Shown here: positions 20,232 to 28,115 of the stretch, one piece after another | Position numbering within the stretch: position 1 is the stretch's first letter | Layout: every line of letters begins with the position of its first letter | Assembly: GCF_010731295.1 (NCBI RefSeq) | Contig: NZ_AP022579.1 | Span: forward strand, 3,782,001 to 3,846,000 | Direction of reading: 5' to 3' | DNA from: Mycolicibacterium boenickei | Lineage (GTDB): Bacteria; Actinomycetota; Actinomycetes; Mycobacteriales; Mycobacteriaceae | DNA: 64,000 bases | The notes under the pieces: model-generated | The model's database searches: none | What the model was told of the DNA's origin: nothing | The model's input: only the letters and a program-made list of their open reading frames with translations | Program-made: the position numbers and the translations under genes

Positions 20232-20234
20232 AGT
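20229..20234 (+). promoter_or_regulatory. -10 element of the enoyl-CoA hydratase gene, built on the TetR stop codon
   Basis: TAGAGT (TANNNT) begins with the TAG stop of the TetR gene. Seven bases later comes the GTG start, matching the leaderless arrangement seen elsewhere in the window. Confidence 0.5.
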
Positions 20235-20241
20235 TCGGGCC

Positions 20242-21027
20242 GTGACCGAGCCCACCTATGAAGCCATCTCGTTCGAGCAGTCCGGCGCCGTCGCGCGCAT
20301 CACGCTGAACCGCCCGGACGCGGCGAATGGCATGAACGACACCATGACTCGCGAACTGGCCGACGCCGCCCGGCGCTGCGACACACCCGGGACCAAGGCA
20401 GTGGTGCTGACCGGTGCGGGCCGGTTCTTCTGCGCCGGCGGCGACCTGAAATCTTTCGCCACCGCGCCCGACCGCGGCCGTTTCATCAAGGGCGTCGCCG
20501 ACGACCTGCACCAGGCCATCTCGTCGTTCGCCCGGATGGACGCCGTACTGATCACCGCGGTGAACGGCACCGCCGCCGGCGCCGGATTCAGCCTCGCGGT
20601 GACCGGCGACCTGGTCTTGGCCGCCGAGTCCGCCACTTTCACCATGGCCTACACCAAGGTGGGCCTGAGCCCCGACGGCAGCGCCTCCTACCACCTGCCT
20701 CGACTGGTCGGCCTGCGCCGGGCCCAGGAGCTCATCCTGACCAACCGCACGCTCACGGCCGCCGAGGCGCAGGACTGGGGCCTGGTCACCGAGGTGGTCG
20801 CCGGCGACGAACTCGACGCCCGGGCCACCAAACTGGCCGAACAGGTCGCGGCGGGATCGGGCGGATCCAACGGTGCGGTCAAGTCACTGCTGGTGTCCTC
20901 GTTCAAGAACAGCCTCGAAGAGCAGATGGCCGCCGAAGCCCGGTTCATCGCCGAGCGGGCCAACTCCGCCGACGGCCGCGAAGGTGTCGACGCATTCCTG
21001 GCCAAGCGCAAGCCCGACTTCGCCTAG
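20242..21027 (+). CDS. enoyl-CoA hydratase/isomerase family protein
   Basis: A 261-residue crotonase-fold protein acting on acyl-CoA substrates. The oxyanion-hole stretches are FCAGGDLKSFA (near residue 65) and NGTAAGAGFSLAVTGDL (near 110), and LSPDGSASYHLPRLVG matches the isomerase/hydratase subfamily. Only one of the two glutamates of classical hydratases seems replaced (Asp in LSPDG), so isomerase or related chemistry is equally possible. Start is GTG. A strong bidirectional hairpin terminator follows the stop. Confidence 0.87.
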   Translation: MTEPTYEAISFEQSGAVARITLNRPDAANGMNDTMTRELADAARRCDTPGTKAVVLTGAGRFFCAGGDLKSFATAPDRGRFIKGVADDLHQAISSFARMDAVLITAVNGTAAGAGFSLAVTGDLVLAAESATFTMAYTKVGLSPDGSASYHLPRLVGLRRAQELILTNRTLTAAEAQDWGLVTEVVAGDELDARATKLAEQVAAGSGGSNGAVKSLLVSSFKNSLEEQMAAEARFIAERANSADGREGVDAFLAKRKPDFA

Positions 21028-21042
21028 CGCCGAACAGACACA

Positions 21043-21077
21043 AAACTGCCCCAAAAATCAGAGTTTTGGGGCAGTTT
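21043..21077. terminator. bidirectional hairpin terminator
   Basis: AAACTGCCCCAAAA at 21043-21056 and its perfect complement TTTTGGGGCAGTTT at 21064-21077 form a 14-bp stem with a 7-base loop. It lies between the convergent enoyl-CoA hydratase and panB genes, and the A/T runs make it work for either strand. Confidence 0.85.
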
Positions 21078-21095
21078 GCGTCTGCTCGCGAGCGA

Positions 21096-21953
21096 TCAGT
21101 AACTGTGCTCCTCGGCCGGGAACACCCCGGTCGCCACATCGTGGGCGTATTGCGTTGCCGCACGGCTCAGTTCGCCGCCCACGTCACCAAAGCGCTTGAC
21201 GAACTTGGCGGTCTTGCCGCTGGTGAGTCCGGCCATGTCCTGCCAGACCAGCACCTGGGCATCGCAATTCGGGCCGGCACCGATGCCGACCGTGGGGATC
21301 GTCAGCTTGCCGGTGATCTGGGTGGCCAACTCGGCGGGCACCATCTCCAGCACCACCGCGATGGCACCGGCTTCCTGCACGGCGATCGCGTCGTGGATGG
21401 TCTGCTCGGCGGCGTCACCGCGGCCCTGGACGCGGAACCCGCCCAGCCCGTTCACGCTCTGCGGAGTGAAGCCGATGTGGGCCACCACCGGGATGCCTGC
21501 GGCCGACAGCGTCGCGATCTGCTCGGCCATCCGCTCACCGCCCTCGAGCTTGACCGCCTGCGCGCCCGTCTCCTTCATGAACCGGGTGGCGGTGGCCAGC
21601 GCCTGCTGAGGGCTGGACTCGTAGCTGCCGAAGGGCAGGTCGGCGACCACAAGGGCGTGCGGGGCGCCCTTGACGACCGCGCGGGCCAATGGGATCAGCT
21701 CGTCGATCGTGATCGGCACGGTGGTGTCGTAGCCGTACACGACGTTTGCCGCCGAATCGCCCACGAGCAACACCGGAATGTCGGCCTCGTCGAACACCCG
21801 TGCGCTGGAGTAGTCGTAACAGGTGAGCATCGCCCACTTGTGGCCTTCGGACTTCCACTTCTGCAGCGTCAGCGTGCGGACCTTGGTGCGCGGCTTGGAG
21901 GCCACGGCCTCTGCGGCCGAATCGGAAGCACCATAAACAGACTGTTCAGACAT
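21096..21953 (-). CDS. panB: 3-methyl-2-oxobutanoate hydroxymethyltransferase PanB
   Basis: First committed enzyme of pantothenate synthesis; transfers a hydroxymethyl group from methylene-tetrahydrofolate to ketoisovalerate. The 285-residue protein has the TIM-barrel motifs [37 protein letters not shown] (metal-binding Asp), [18 protein letters not shown] and the catalytic glutamate in [10 protein letters not shown]. Length and composition match mycobacterial PanB closely. It is divergent from the WS/DGAT gene and convergent with the hydratase gene. Confidence 0.96.
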   Translation of the reverse strand: MSEQSVYGASDSAAEAVASKPRTKVRTLTLQKWKSEGHKWAMLTCYDYSSARVFDEADIPVLLVGDSAANVVYGYDTTVPITIDELIPLARAVVKGAPHALVVADLPFGSYESSPQQALATATRFMKETGAQAVKLEGGERMAEQIATLSAAGIPVVAHIGFTPQSVNGLGGFRVQGRGDAAEQTIHDAIAVQEAGAIAVVLEMVPAELATQITGKLTIPTVGIGAGPNCDAQVLVWQDMAGLTSGKTAKFVKRFGDVGGELSRAATQYAHDVATGVFPAEEHSY

Positions 21954-22098
21954 CGTCGTCCCTTGTGATGGTCGGTTCGATCCTCGAGGCCGCCTGGCGG
22001 TCCCCGGGTTCGTCGGACATCTGCCAGTCTGCCACCGCGGAGAATGAAGGCAAAAGCGACGTTCGAGTGGATTTCCTCACAGTTTGCGCGCCGCGACC

Positions 22099-22104
22099 TA
22101 CCAT
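22099..22104 (+). promoter_or_regulatory. -10 element of the WS/DGAT gene (leaderless layout)
   Basis: TACCAT (TANNNT) followed by six bases and the ATG. No purine-rich ribosome site precedes the ATG, which supports leaderless initiation. Confidence 0.55.
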
Positions 22105-22110
22105 CAGCGC

Positions 22111-23502
22111 ATGCAACGGCTCAGTGGACTCGACGCCAGCTTCCTCTACCTCGAAACGGCCGCGCAGCCCATGCACGTGTGCTCGGTGCTCGAACTGGAC
22201 ACCTCCACCATGCCGGGCGGCTACACGTTCGACCGGATGCGTGACGAACTCTCGTTGCGGATCAAGGCCATGCCGCACTTCCGGGAGAAACTGGCCGACA
22301 GCCGGTTCAACCTCGACCACCCGGTGTGGGTGGAAGACAAGGACTTTGACGTCAACCGGCACTTGCACCGGATCGGACTGCCCGCGCCCGGCGGGCGCGC
22401 CGAGCTGTCCGAGATCTGCGGTCACATCGCTTCGCTGCCGCTGGACCGGACCCGGCCGCTGTGGGAGATGTGGATCATCGAGAACGTCGCAGGTACCGAC
22501 GCGCACGAGGGCGGCAGGCTGGCGCTGATGACGAAGATCCACCACGCCGGGGTCGACGGGGTGACCGGGGCCAACCTGATGTCGCAGCTGTGCACCACCG
22601 AAGCCGACGCGCCGCCGCCGGATCCGGTGGACGGGGTCGGCACCGCCTCCAGCGCCGAGATCGCCATCAGTGGAGCGCTCAAGTTCGCCGCGCGCCCGCT
22701 CAAGCTGGCCAACGTGCTGCCCACCACCGCGACGACGGTCGTCGACACCGTGCGCCGGGCGTTCAACGGCCAGGCGATGGCGGCGCCGTTCAACGCCCCG
22801 AAAACCGCGTTCAACAGCAATATCACCGGCCATCGAAGCGTCGCGTTCGCCCAGTTGGACCTCGAGGACATCAAGACCGTAAAGAACCACTTCAACGTCA
22901 AGGTCAACGATGTGGTGATGGCGCTGGTGTCCGGCGTGCTGCGCACCTTCCTGCACGACCGCGGTGAACTGCCGGACAGCTCGCTGGTCGCGATGGTGCC
23001 GGTGTCGGTGCACGACCGGTCCAACCGACCCGGCCGCAATCAGGTGTCGGGGATGTTCTCCAAGCTGGAGACCACCATCGAGAATCCGGCCGAGCGACTC
23101 ATGGCCATCGCCGCCTCGAATTCGGTTGCCAAACAACACAGTTCCGCGATCGGCGCGACGCTGCTGCAGGACTGGACCCAGTTCGCGGCACCGGCGGTGT
23201 TCGGCGCCGCGATGCGGGTGTACGCGGCCAGCCGGCTGTCCGGGGCCAAGCCCGTCCACAACCTCGTCATCTCCAACGTGCCCGGGCCCCAGGACCCGCT
23301 GTACCTGTTGGGTTGCGAGGTCAAGGCCATGTACCCGCTCGGCCCGATCTTCCACGGATCGGGTCTCAACATCACCGTGATGTCGCTGACCGGGATGCTC
23401 GACGTCGGCATCATGTCGTGCCCGGAATTGCTGCCTGACCTGTGGGATATGGCCGACGATTTCCACGTCGCGCTCGACGAACTGCTCGCCGCTACCCGAT
23501 AG
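22111..23502 (+). CDS. wax ester synthase/diacylglycerol acyltransferase (WS/DGAT family)
   Basis: A 463-residue acyltransferase making storage triacylglycerol or wax ester from acyl-CoA; mycobacteria carry many (Tgs family). The catalytic HHxxxDG motif is KIHHAGVDGVTG. Other family blocks are MQRLSGLDASFLYLET at the N-terminus, PLDRTRPLWEMWIIE, and NLVISNVPGPQDPLYLLGCEV in the C-terminal half. The ATG was chosen from the leaderless -10 spacing and the family N-terminus; a start nine codons earlier is less likely. It is divergent from panB. Specificity cannot be read from sequence. Confidence 0.9.
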   Translation: MQRLSGLDASFLYLETAAQPMHVCSVLELDTSTMPGGYTFDRMRDELSLRIKAMPHFREKLADSRFNLDHPVWVEDKDFDVNRHLHRIGLPAPGGRAELSEICGHIASLPLDRTRPLWEMWIIENVAGTDAHEGGRLALMTKIHHAGVDGVTGANLMSQLCTTEADAPPPDPVDGVGTASSAEIAISGALKFAARPLKLANVLPTTATTVVDTVRRAFNGQAMAAPFNAPKTAFNSNITGHRSVAFAQLDLEDIKTVKNHFNVKVNDVVMALVSGVLRTFLHDRGELPDSSLVAMVPVSVHDRSNRPGRNQVSGMFSKLETTIENPAERLMAIAASNSVAKQHSSAIGATLLQDWTQFAAPAVFGAAMRVYAASRLSGAKPVHNLVISNVPGPQDPLYLLGCEVKAMYPLGPIFHGSGLNITVMSLTGMLDVGIMSCPELLPDLWDMADDFHVALDELLAATR

Positions 23503-23566
23503 CGTCCCCGCGCGTCGCGATAGGCCGGGCCTGCGGCGATGTCACGTCATGGCAGCATGGTCAGCC

Positions 23567-25081
23567 ATGAAGTTCAGGATGAGGTTCGGCGCGCTGCTGG
23601 CGGTGACGGCGGTGGCCGCGGCGGGCTGCACCCAGGTGGTCGACGGGGAAGCCAAGATCGCGGTCCCGCGGCCCGGCACGCCGGTGCAATGGCTGCCGTG
23701 CAATGCCGGCTCGGGTGATCACGTGCAGATCCCCGACAACGCCGAATGCGGGATGCTCTCGGTGCCGGTCGACTACTCCAAACCTGAAGGCGAAGTCGCG
23801 CGGCTGGCGATGATCCGCTTCCCGGCCGCGGGCCAGAAGATCGGCTCGCTGGTGATCAACCCCGGCGGCCCCGGCGAATCCGGGGTGGAATCAGCCGTCT
23901 CGCTGCTGTCCGGTCTGCCGCAGGTGGTCAAGGACCGCTTCGACATCGTCGGCTTCGACCCCCGCGGTGTCGGATCCTCGACACCGGCGGTCTGGTGCAA
24001 CTCCGACGACGACAACGACCGGCTGCGCGCCGACCCGACGGTGGAGTACACCCCCGAAGGTGTCGAGCACCTGGAGAACGAGACCAAGAAATTCGTCGAC
24101 CGCTGCGTCGAAAAGATGGGCAAGGAGTTCCTGGAGAACGTCGGCACCGAGAACGTCGCCAAGGACCTCGACGCGATCCGGGTCGCCCTCGGCGACGACA
24201 AGCTGACCTACCTGGGTTACTCCTACGGCACCCGCATCGGCGCGACCTACGCCGAGCAGTTCCCGGAGAAGGTCCGGGCGATGATCCTCGACGGGGCGGT
24301 CGATCCCAACGCGGATCCGGTGGAGGAAGACATCCGCCAGGCCGCCGCGTTCCAGAAGGCCTTCGACGACTACGCCGCCGACTGCACCAAGAATCCCGAC
24401 TGCCCCCTGGGCACGGATCCGGCCAAAGCCGTCGAGGTTTACAAGAGCCTGATCGATCCGCTGGTGGAGCACCCGGCCAAGACGCGCGATTCGCGCGGAC
24501 TGAGCTACAGCGACGCCACCGTGGGCACGATCCTGCCGCTGTACTCGCCGAACCTGTGGCGGCACCTGACCGACGGCCTGACCGGGCTCAAGAACGGCAA
24601 CGGCGATGTGATGCTGGCTTTGGCCGACCTCTACATGGGCCGAGATGCCAAGGGCCACTACAACAATTCCACCGACGTACGGGTCGCGGTCAACTGCGTG
24701 GACAAGCCCGCCATCACCGACCGGGCCACGGTCGTCGAGGAGGACCGACGGGCCCGCGAGGTGGCGCCGTTCATGAGCTACGGCGAATTCACCGGGCACG
24801 CGCCGCTGGGCACCTGTGCGTTCTGGCCGGTACCCCCGACCAGTAAGCCGCACGAGATCTCGGTGAAGGGCCTGCCCCCGACGTTGATCGTCTCGACCAC
24901 CAACGACCCGGCCACGCCGTACCAGGCCGGTGTCGACCTGGCCCGCCAGCTCGGCGGCACGCTGGTGACCTTCGAGGGCACCCAGCACACCGTGGTGTTC
25001 CAGGGCAACAAGTGCATCGACGACCTCGCCGCCACCTACCTCGTCGACGTGACGGTTCCGCCGCCGGGGACCCGCTGCTGA
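23567..25081 (+). CDS. caeA: cell-envelope serine hydrolase lipoprotein, Hip1/CaeA type (Rv2224c-like)
   Basis: A 504-residue alpha/beta hydrolase of the tripeptidyl-aminopeptidase (TAP) family. A signal ends in VAAAGC (lipobox, Cys near residue 21). The nucleophile serine is in GYSYGTRIG near residue 219. VINPGGPGESG forms the oxyanion region; DPATPYQAG and GTQHTVV give the Asp and His. In M. tuberculosis Hip1 cleaves the GroEL2 homologue and affects envelope integrity and immune signalling. The second of two near methionines was taken as start because it directly precedes the signal; ATG at 23549 is possible. A paralogue follows. Confidence 0.92.
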   Translation: MKFRMRFGALLAVTAVAAAGCTQVVDGEAKIAVPRPGTPVQWLPCNAGSGDHVQIPDNAECGMLSVPVDYSKPEGEVARLAMIRFPAAGQKIGSLVINPGGPGESGVESAVSLLSGLPQVVKDRFDIVGFDPRGVGSSTPAVWCNSDDDNDRLRADPTVEYTPEGVEHLENETKKFVDRCVEKMGKEFLENVGTENVAKDLDAIRVALGDDKLTYLGYSYGTRIGATYAEQFPEKVRAMILDGAVDPNADPVEEDIRQAAAFQKAFDDYAADCTKNPDCPLGTDPAKAVEVYKSLIDPLVEHPAKTRDSRGLSYSDATVGTILPLYSPNLWRHLTDGLTGLKNGNGDVMLALADLYMGRDAKGHYNNSTDVRVAVNCVDKPAITDRATVVEEDRRAREVAPFMSYGEFTGHAPLGTCAFWPVPPTSKPHEISVKGLPPTLIVSTTNDPATPYQAGVDLARQLGGTLVTFEGTQHTVVFQGNKCIDDLAATYLVDVTVPPPGTRC

Positions 25082-25169
25082 CTGATCCGGCCGGGTAGGT
25101 CACCGGATGGTCTCCGGCCGATTGCTGGTCGGCCTCGGGCACAGACCCGGTGCGGGTCGGCGTGCGACC

Positions 25170-26681
25170 ATGACTGCCGTGCGGTGGGCGGGCGGGGCGG
25201 GACGTGTTTTGGCGGTGGCGCTGCTCGGCGCTACCGCCGTGGTCTGTCCCGTCGCGCAGGCTGCACCGGAATCGGGGCCGGAATGGGGAAGCTGCGCCCG
25301 CTGGGTGCAGGATCCGGCCAGGATCCCGACCGCGCAGTGCAGCACCGTCGCGGTACCGCTGGATTGGAACGCGCCGGATCCTCAAGGCGCGCAAGCGCAA
25401 TTGGCGGTCATCCGGATACCGGCCAGCGGTCAGCGGATCGGCGCGCTGTTCATCAACCCGGGCGGTCCTGGCGCATCGGCGGTGAACACGGTGGCCGGGA
25501 TGGGTGCCGCGCTGGCCGGCTCCCCGCTCACCGATCATTTCGACCTGGTCGGCTTCGACCCGCGGGGCGTCGGGCACTCCACGCCGGAGTTGCGCTGCCG
25601 CACCGACGCCGAGATCGACGCCTACCGCCGCGAACCGATGGCCGATTACAGCCCGGCCGGAGTCGCCCACATCGAAGACGTCTACCGACAGTTCGCCCAG
25701 CAGTGCCTGGACCGCATGGGCGCACCGTTCTTGGCCAACGTCGGTACCGCCTCGGCGGTGCGCGACATGGACGCGGTGCGGGCCGCGTTGGGGGAGGAGC
25801 AGATCAACTATCTGGGCTTCTCCTACGGCACCGAGCTCGGCGGCGCATACGCCGAACAGTTCGGCGACCGGGTGCGCACCATGGTGCTCGACGGGGCCGT
25901 CGACCCTAGCCAGGACCCGATCACCAAGAACATCCGCCAGCTCGAGAGCTTCCAGAAGGCGTTCGACACCTACGCCGCCGACTGTGCGAAATCGACCGAC
26001 TGCCCGCTCGGCACCGATCCCGCTCAGTTCGTCGGCCGGTTCCAGCGGCTGGTCGATCCGCTGGTGACGACGCCGGGCTCCACCTCCGACCCGCGCGGAC
26101 TCGGCTACGCCGACGCGATCACCGGTACCGGCAACGCCCTCTATTCAGCGCGGTACTGGCCCTACCTGACCAGCGGGCTGCTCGGGCTGACCCGCGGCAC
26201 CGACGCAGGTGACCTGCTGCTGCTCGCCGACGACTACTGGCATCGCGACGAATCCGGGCACTACCAGAACCTGCAGGATGCGTTCACCGCGATCCGCTGC
26301 GTCGACTCGCCGTTCCCCACCGATCCGGCGGTGTGGGCCGAGGCCGACCAACGCCTGCGGGCCGTGGCCCCGTTCATGTCCTACGGCGAATTCACCGGCT
26401 ATGCGCCGCGCGACATCTGCGCGCTGTGGCCGGTGCCTGCGACGTCGTCTCCGCACCCGGTCACCGGCCCCGGGCCGGGCAAGGTCGTGGTGGTGTCCAC
26501 GACCGGGGACCCGGCCACGCCGTATCAGGCCGGGGTGGATCTGGCCCGGCAAATGGGCGCGGCGCTGATCTCCTTCACCGGAACCCAACACACCGTGGTG
26601 TTCAACGGAGACGCCTGTGTGGACACCGCGGTGCTGAATTTCTTCGTCGACCAGACCTCGCCGGGCGATCTCTCCTGCTAA
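25170..26681 (+). CDS. secreted TAP-family serine hydrolase, paralogue of the preceding gene (Rv2223c-like)
   Basis: A 503-residue protein that follows the preceding hydrolase along most of its length: INPGGPGASA, GFSYGTELGGAYAEQFGDRVR with the nucleophile serine, FMSYGEFTGYAPRDICALWPVP, DPATPYQAG and GTQHTVVFNGD. The difference is the N-terminus: a hydrophobic signal ends VCPVAQAAPES, an AxA-type site without a lipobox cysteine in place, so this copy is probably secreted rather than lipid-anchored. Cysteines near 42, 59, 284 and 291 suggest disulfides. The ATG at the signal start was preferred over an upstream in-frame start. Confidence 0.9.
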   Translation: MTAVRWAGGAGRVLAVALLGATAVVCPVAQAAPESGPEWGSCARWVQDPARIPTAQCSTVAVPLDWNAPDPQGAQAQLAVIRIPASGQRIGALFINPGGPGASAVNTVAGMGAALAGSPLTDHFDLVGFDPRGVGHSTPELRCRTDAEIDAYRREPMADYSPAGVAHIEDVYRQFAQQCLDRMGAPFLANVGTASAVRDMDAVRAALGEEQINYLGFSYGTELGGAYAEQFGDRVRTMVLDGAVDPSQDPITKNIRQLESFQKAFDTYAADCAKSTDCPLGTDPAQFVGRFQRLVDPLVTTPGSTSDPRGLGYADAITGTGNALYSARYWPYLTSGLLGLTRGTDAGDLLLLADDYWHRDESGHYQNLQDAFTAIRCVDSPFPTDPAVWAEADQRLRAVAPFMSYGEFTGYAPRDICALWPVPATSSPHPVTGPGPGKVVVVSTTGDPATPYQAGVDLARQMGAALISFTGTQHTVVFNGDACVDTAVLNFFVDQTSPGDLSC

Positions 26682-26720
26682 CTCTTGCAGGCTCGTAACA
26701 CAGAATTAACAGCCGATGCC

Positions 26721-26726
26721 TACGCT
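26721..26726 (+). promoter_or_regulatory. -10 element of glnA2 (leaderless layout)
   Basis: TACGCT (TANNNT), then six bases, then the ATG of glnA2. No Shine-Dalgarno sequence is present before the ATG. Confidence 0.55.
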
Positions 26727-26732
26727 GCGCTC

Positions 26733-28073
26733 ATGGACCGCCAGAAGGAATTCGTGCTGCGCACCCTGGAGGAACGCGATATCCGGTTCGTTCGGTTGTG
26801 GTTCACCGACGTCCTCGGCTACCTCAAGTCGGTAGCGATCGCGCCCGCCGAACTCGAAGGTGCCTTCGAGGAGGGCATCGGTTTCGACGGATCCTCGATC
26901 GAAGGATTCGCCCGCGTCTCGGAGTCCGACACCGTGGCCCGGCCCGACCCGTCGACCTTCCAGGTGCTGCCCTGGACGACCAGCGCCGGCAAGCACTACT
27001 CGGCACGCATGTTCTGCGACATCACCATGCCGGACGGCTCGCCGTCGTGGGCTGACTCCCGGCACGTGCTGCGGCGCCAGTTGGCCAAGGCCAGCGACCT
27101 CGGCTTCACCTGCTACGTGCATCCCGAGATCGAGTTCTTCCTGCTGCAGCCCGGCCCCGACGACGGATCGGTGCCCGTACCGGCCGACAACAGTGGCTAT
27201 TTCGACCAGGCTGTGCACGATTCGGCCCCAAACTTCCGCAGGCACGCCATCGAGGCCCTGGAGCAGATGGGCATCTCGGTGGAGTTCAGCCACCACGAGG
27301 GCGCACCCGGCCAGCAGGAGATCGACCTGCGCTACGCCGACGCCCTGTCGATGGCCGACAACGTGATGACCTTCCGCTATCTGGTCAAGGAAGTCGCCTT
27401 GGCGGACGGCGTCCGCGCGTCGTTCATGCCCAAGCCGTTCGGCGAGCACCCCGGCTCGGCGATGCACACGCACATGAGCCTGTTCGAAGGTGATACCAAC
27501 GCCTTCCACAGCCCCGACGACCCGCTGCAGCTCTCAGATGTGGCCAAGTCCTTCATCGCGGGCATCCTGGAGCACGCCAGCGAGATCAGCGCCGTCACCA
27601 ACCAGTGGGTGAACTCCTACAAGCGCCTGGTGCACGGCGGCGAAGCGCCCACCGCGGCCTCGTGGGGCGCGGCCAACCGCTCGGCGCTGGTGCGCGTGCC
27701 GATGTACACCCCGCGCAAGGCCTCCTCGCGGCGCGTCGAGGTCCGCAGCCCCGACTCGGCATGCAACCCCTACCTGACCTTCGCGGTCCTGCTGGCCGCC
27801 GGTCTGCGCGGCGTCGAGAAGGGCTACGTGCTGGGTCCGCAGGCCGAGGACAACGTCTGGAGCCTGACGCCCGAGGAGCGGCGCGCCATGGGCTACCGCG
27901 AGCTGCCGTCCAGCCTGGGCAATGCCCTGGAAGCCATGGAGAACTCCGAGCTCGTCGCGGAAGCGTTGGGGGAGCACGTATTCGACTACTTCCTGCGCAA
28001 CAAGCGCGCGGAGTGGGAGAACTACCGCAGCCACGTCACTCCCTACGAGCTGAAGAACTACCTGTCGCTCTGA
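26733..28073 (+). CDS. glnA2: glutamine synthetase GlnA2
   Basis: Type I glutamine synthetase paralogue of 446 residues, the same length as M. tuberculosis GlnA2 (Rv2222c). The ATP/metal-binding motifs are present: FDGSSIEGFARVSESD, EIEFFLLQ, HHEGAPGQQEIDLRY, KPFGEHPGSAMHTHMSLF, NSYKRLVHGGEAPT and EVRSPDSACNPYL. The adenylylation-site tyrosine of GlnA1-type enzymes lies in a different context here. In mycobacteria GlnA1 carries the main activity, and GlnA2's physiological role is less clear. It is followed by glnE about 40 bases downstream. Confidence 0.95.
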   Translation: MDRQKEFVLRTLEERDIRFVRLWFTDVLGYLKSVAIAPAELEGAFEEGIGFDGSSIEGFARVSESDTVARPDPSTFQVLPWTTSAGKHYSARMFCDITMPDGSPSWADSRHVLRRQLAKASDLGFTCYVHPEIEFFLLQPGPDDGSVPVPADNSGYFDQAVHDSAPNFRRHAIEALEQMGISVEFSHHEGAPGQQEIDLRYADALSMADNVMTFRYLVKEVALADGVRASFMPKPFGEHPGSAMHTHMSLFEGDTNAFHSPDDPLQLSDVAKSFIAGILEHASEISAVTNQWVNSYKRLVHGGEAPTAASWGAANRSALVRVPMYTPRKASSRRVEVRSPDSACNPYLTFAVLLAAGLRGVEKGYVLGPQAEDNVWSLTPEERRAMGYRELPSSLGNALEAMENSELVAEALGEHVFDYFLRNKRAEWENYRSHVTPYELKNYLSL

Positions 28074-28102
28074 CTCGGCGGCACTGCTCGCTGGTCGTGC
28101 GC

Positions 28103-28108
28103 TACCGT
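28103..28108 (+). promoter_or_regulatory. -10 element of glnE (leaderless layout)
   Basis: TACCGT (TANNNT) lies seven bases before the GTG at 28116. It supports that GTG, rather than the in-frame GTG at 28110, as the start codon. Confidence 0.45.
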
Positions 28109-28115
28109 CGTGAAC

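Noticed and set aside
21946-23466. 506-codon minus-strand frame opposite the WS/DGAT gene
   Set aside because: Antisense shadow: the WS/DGAT frame on the other strand has clear homology and motifs.
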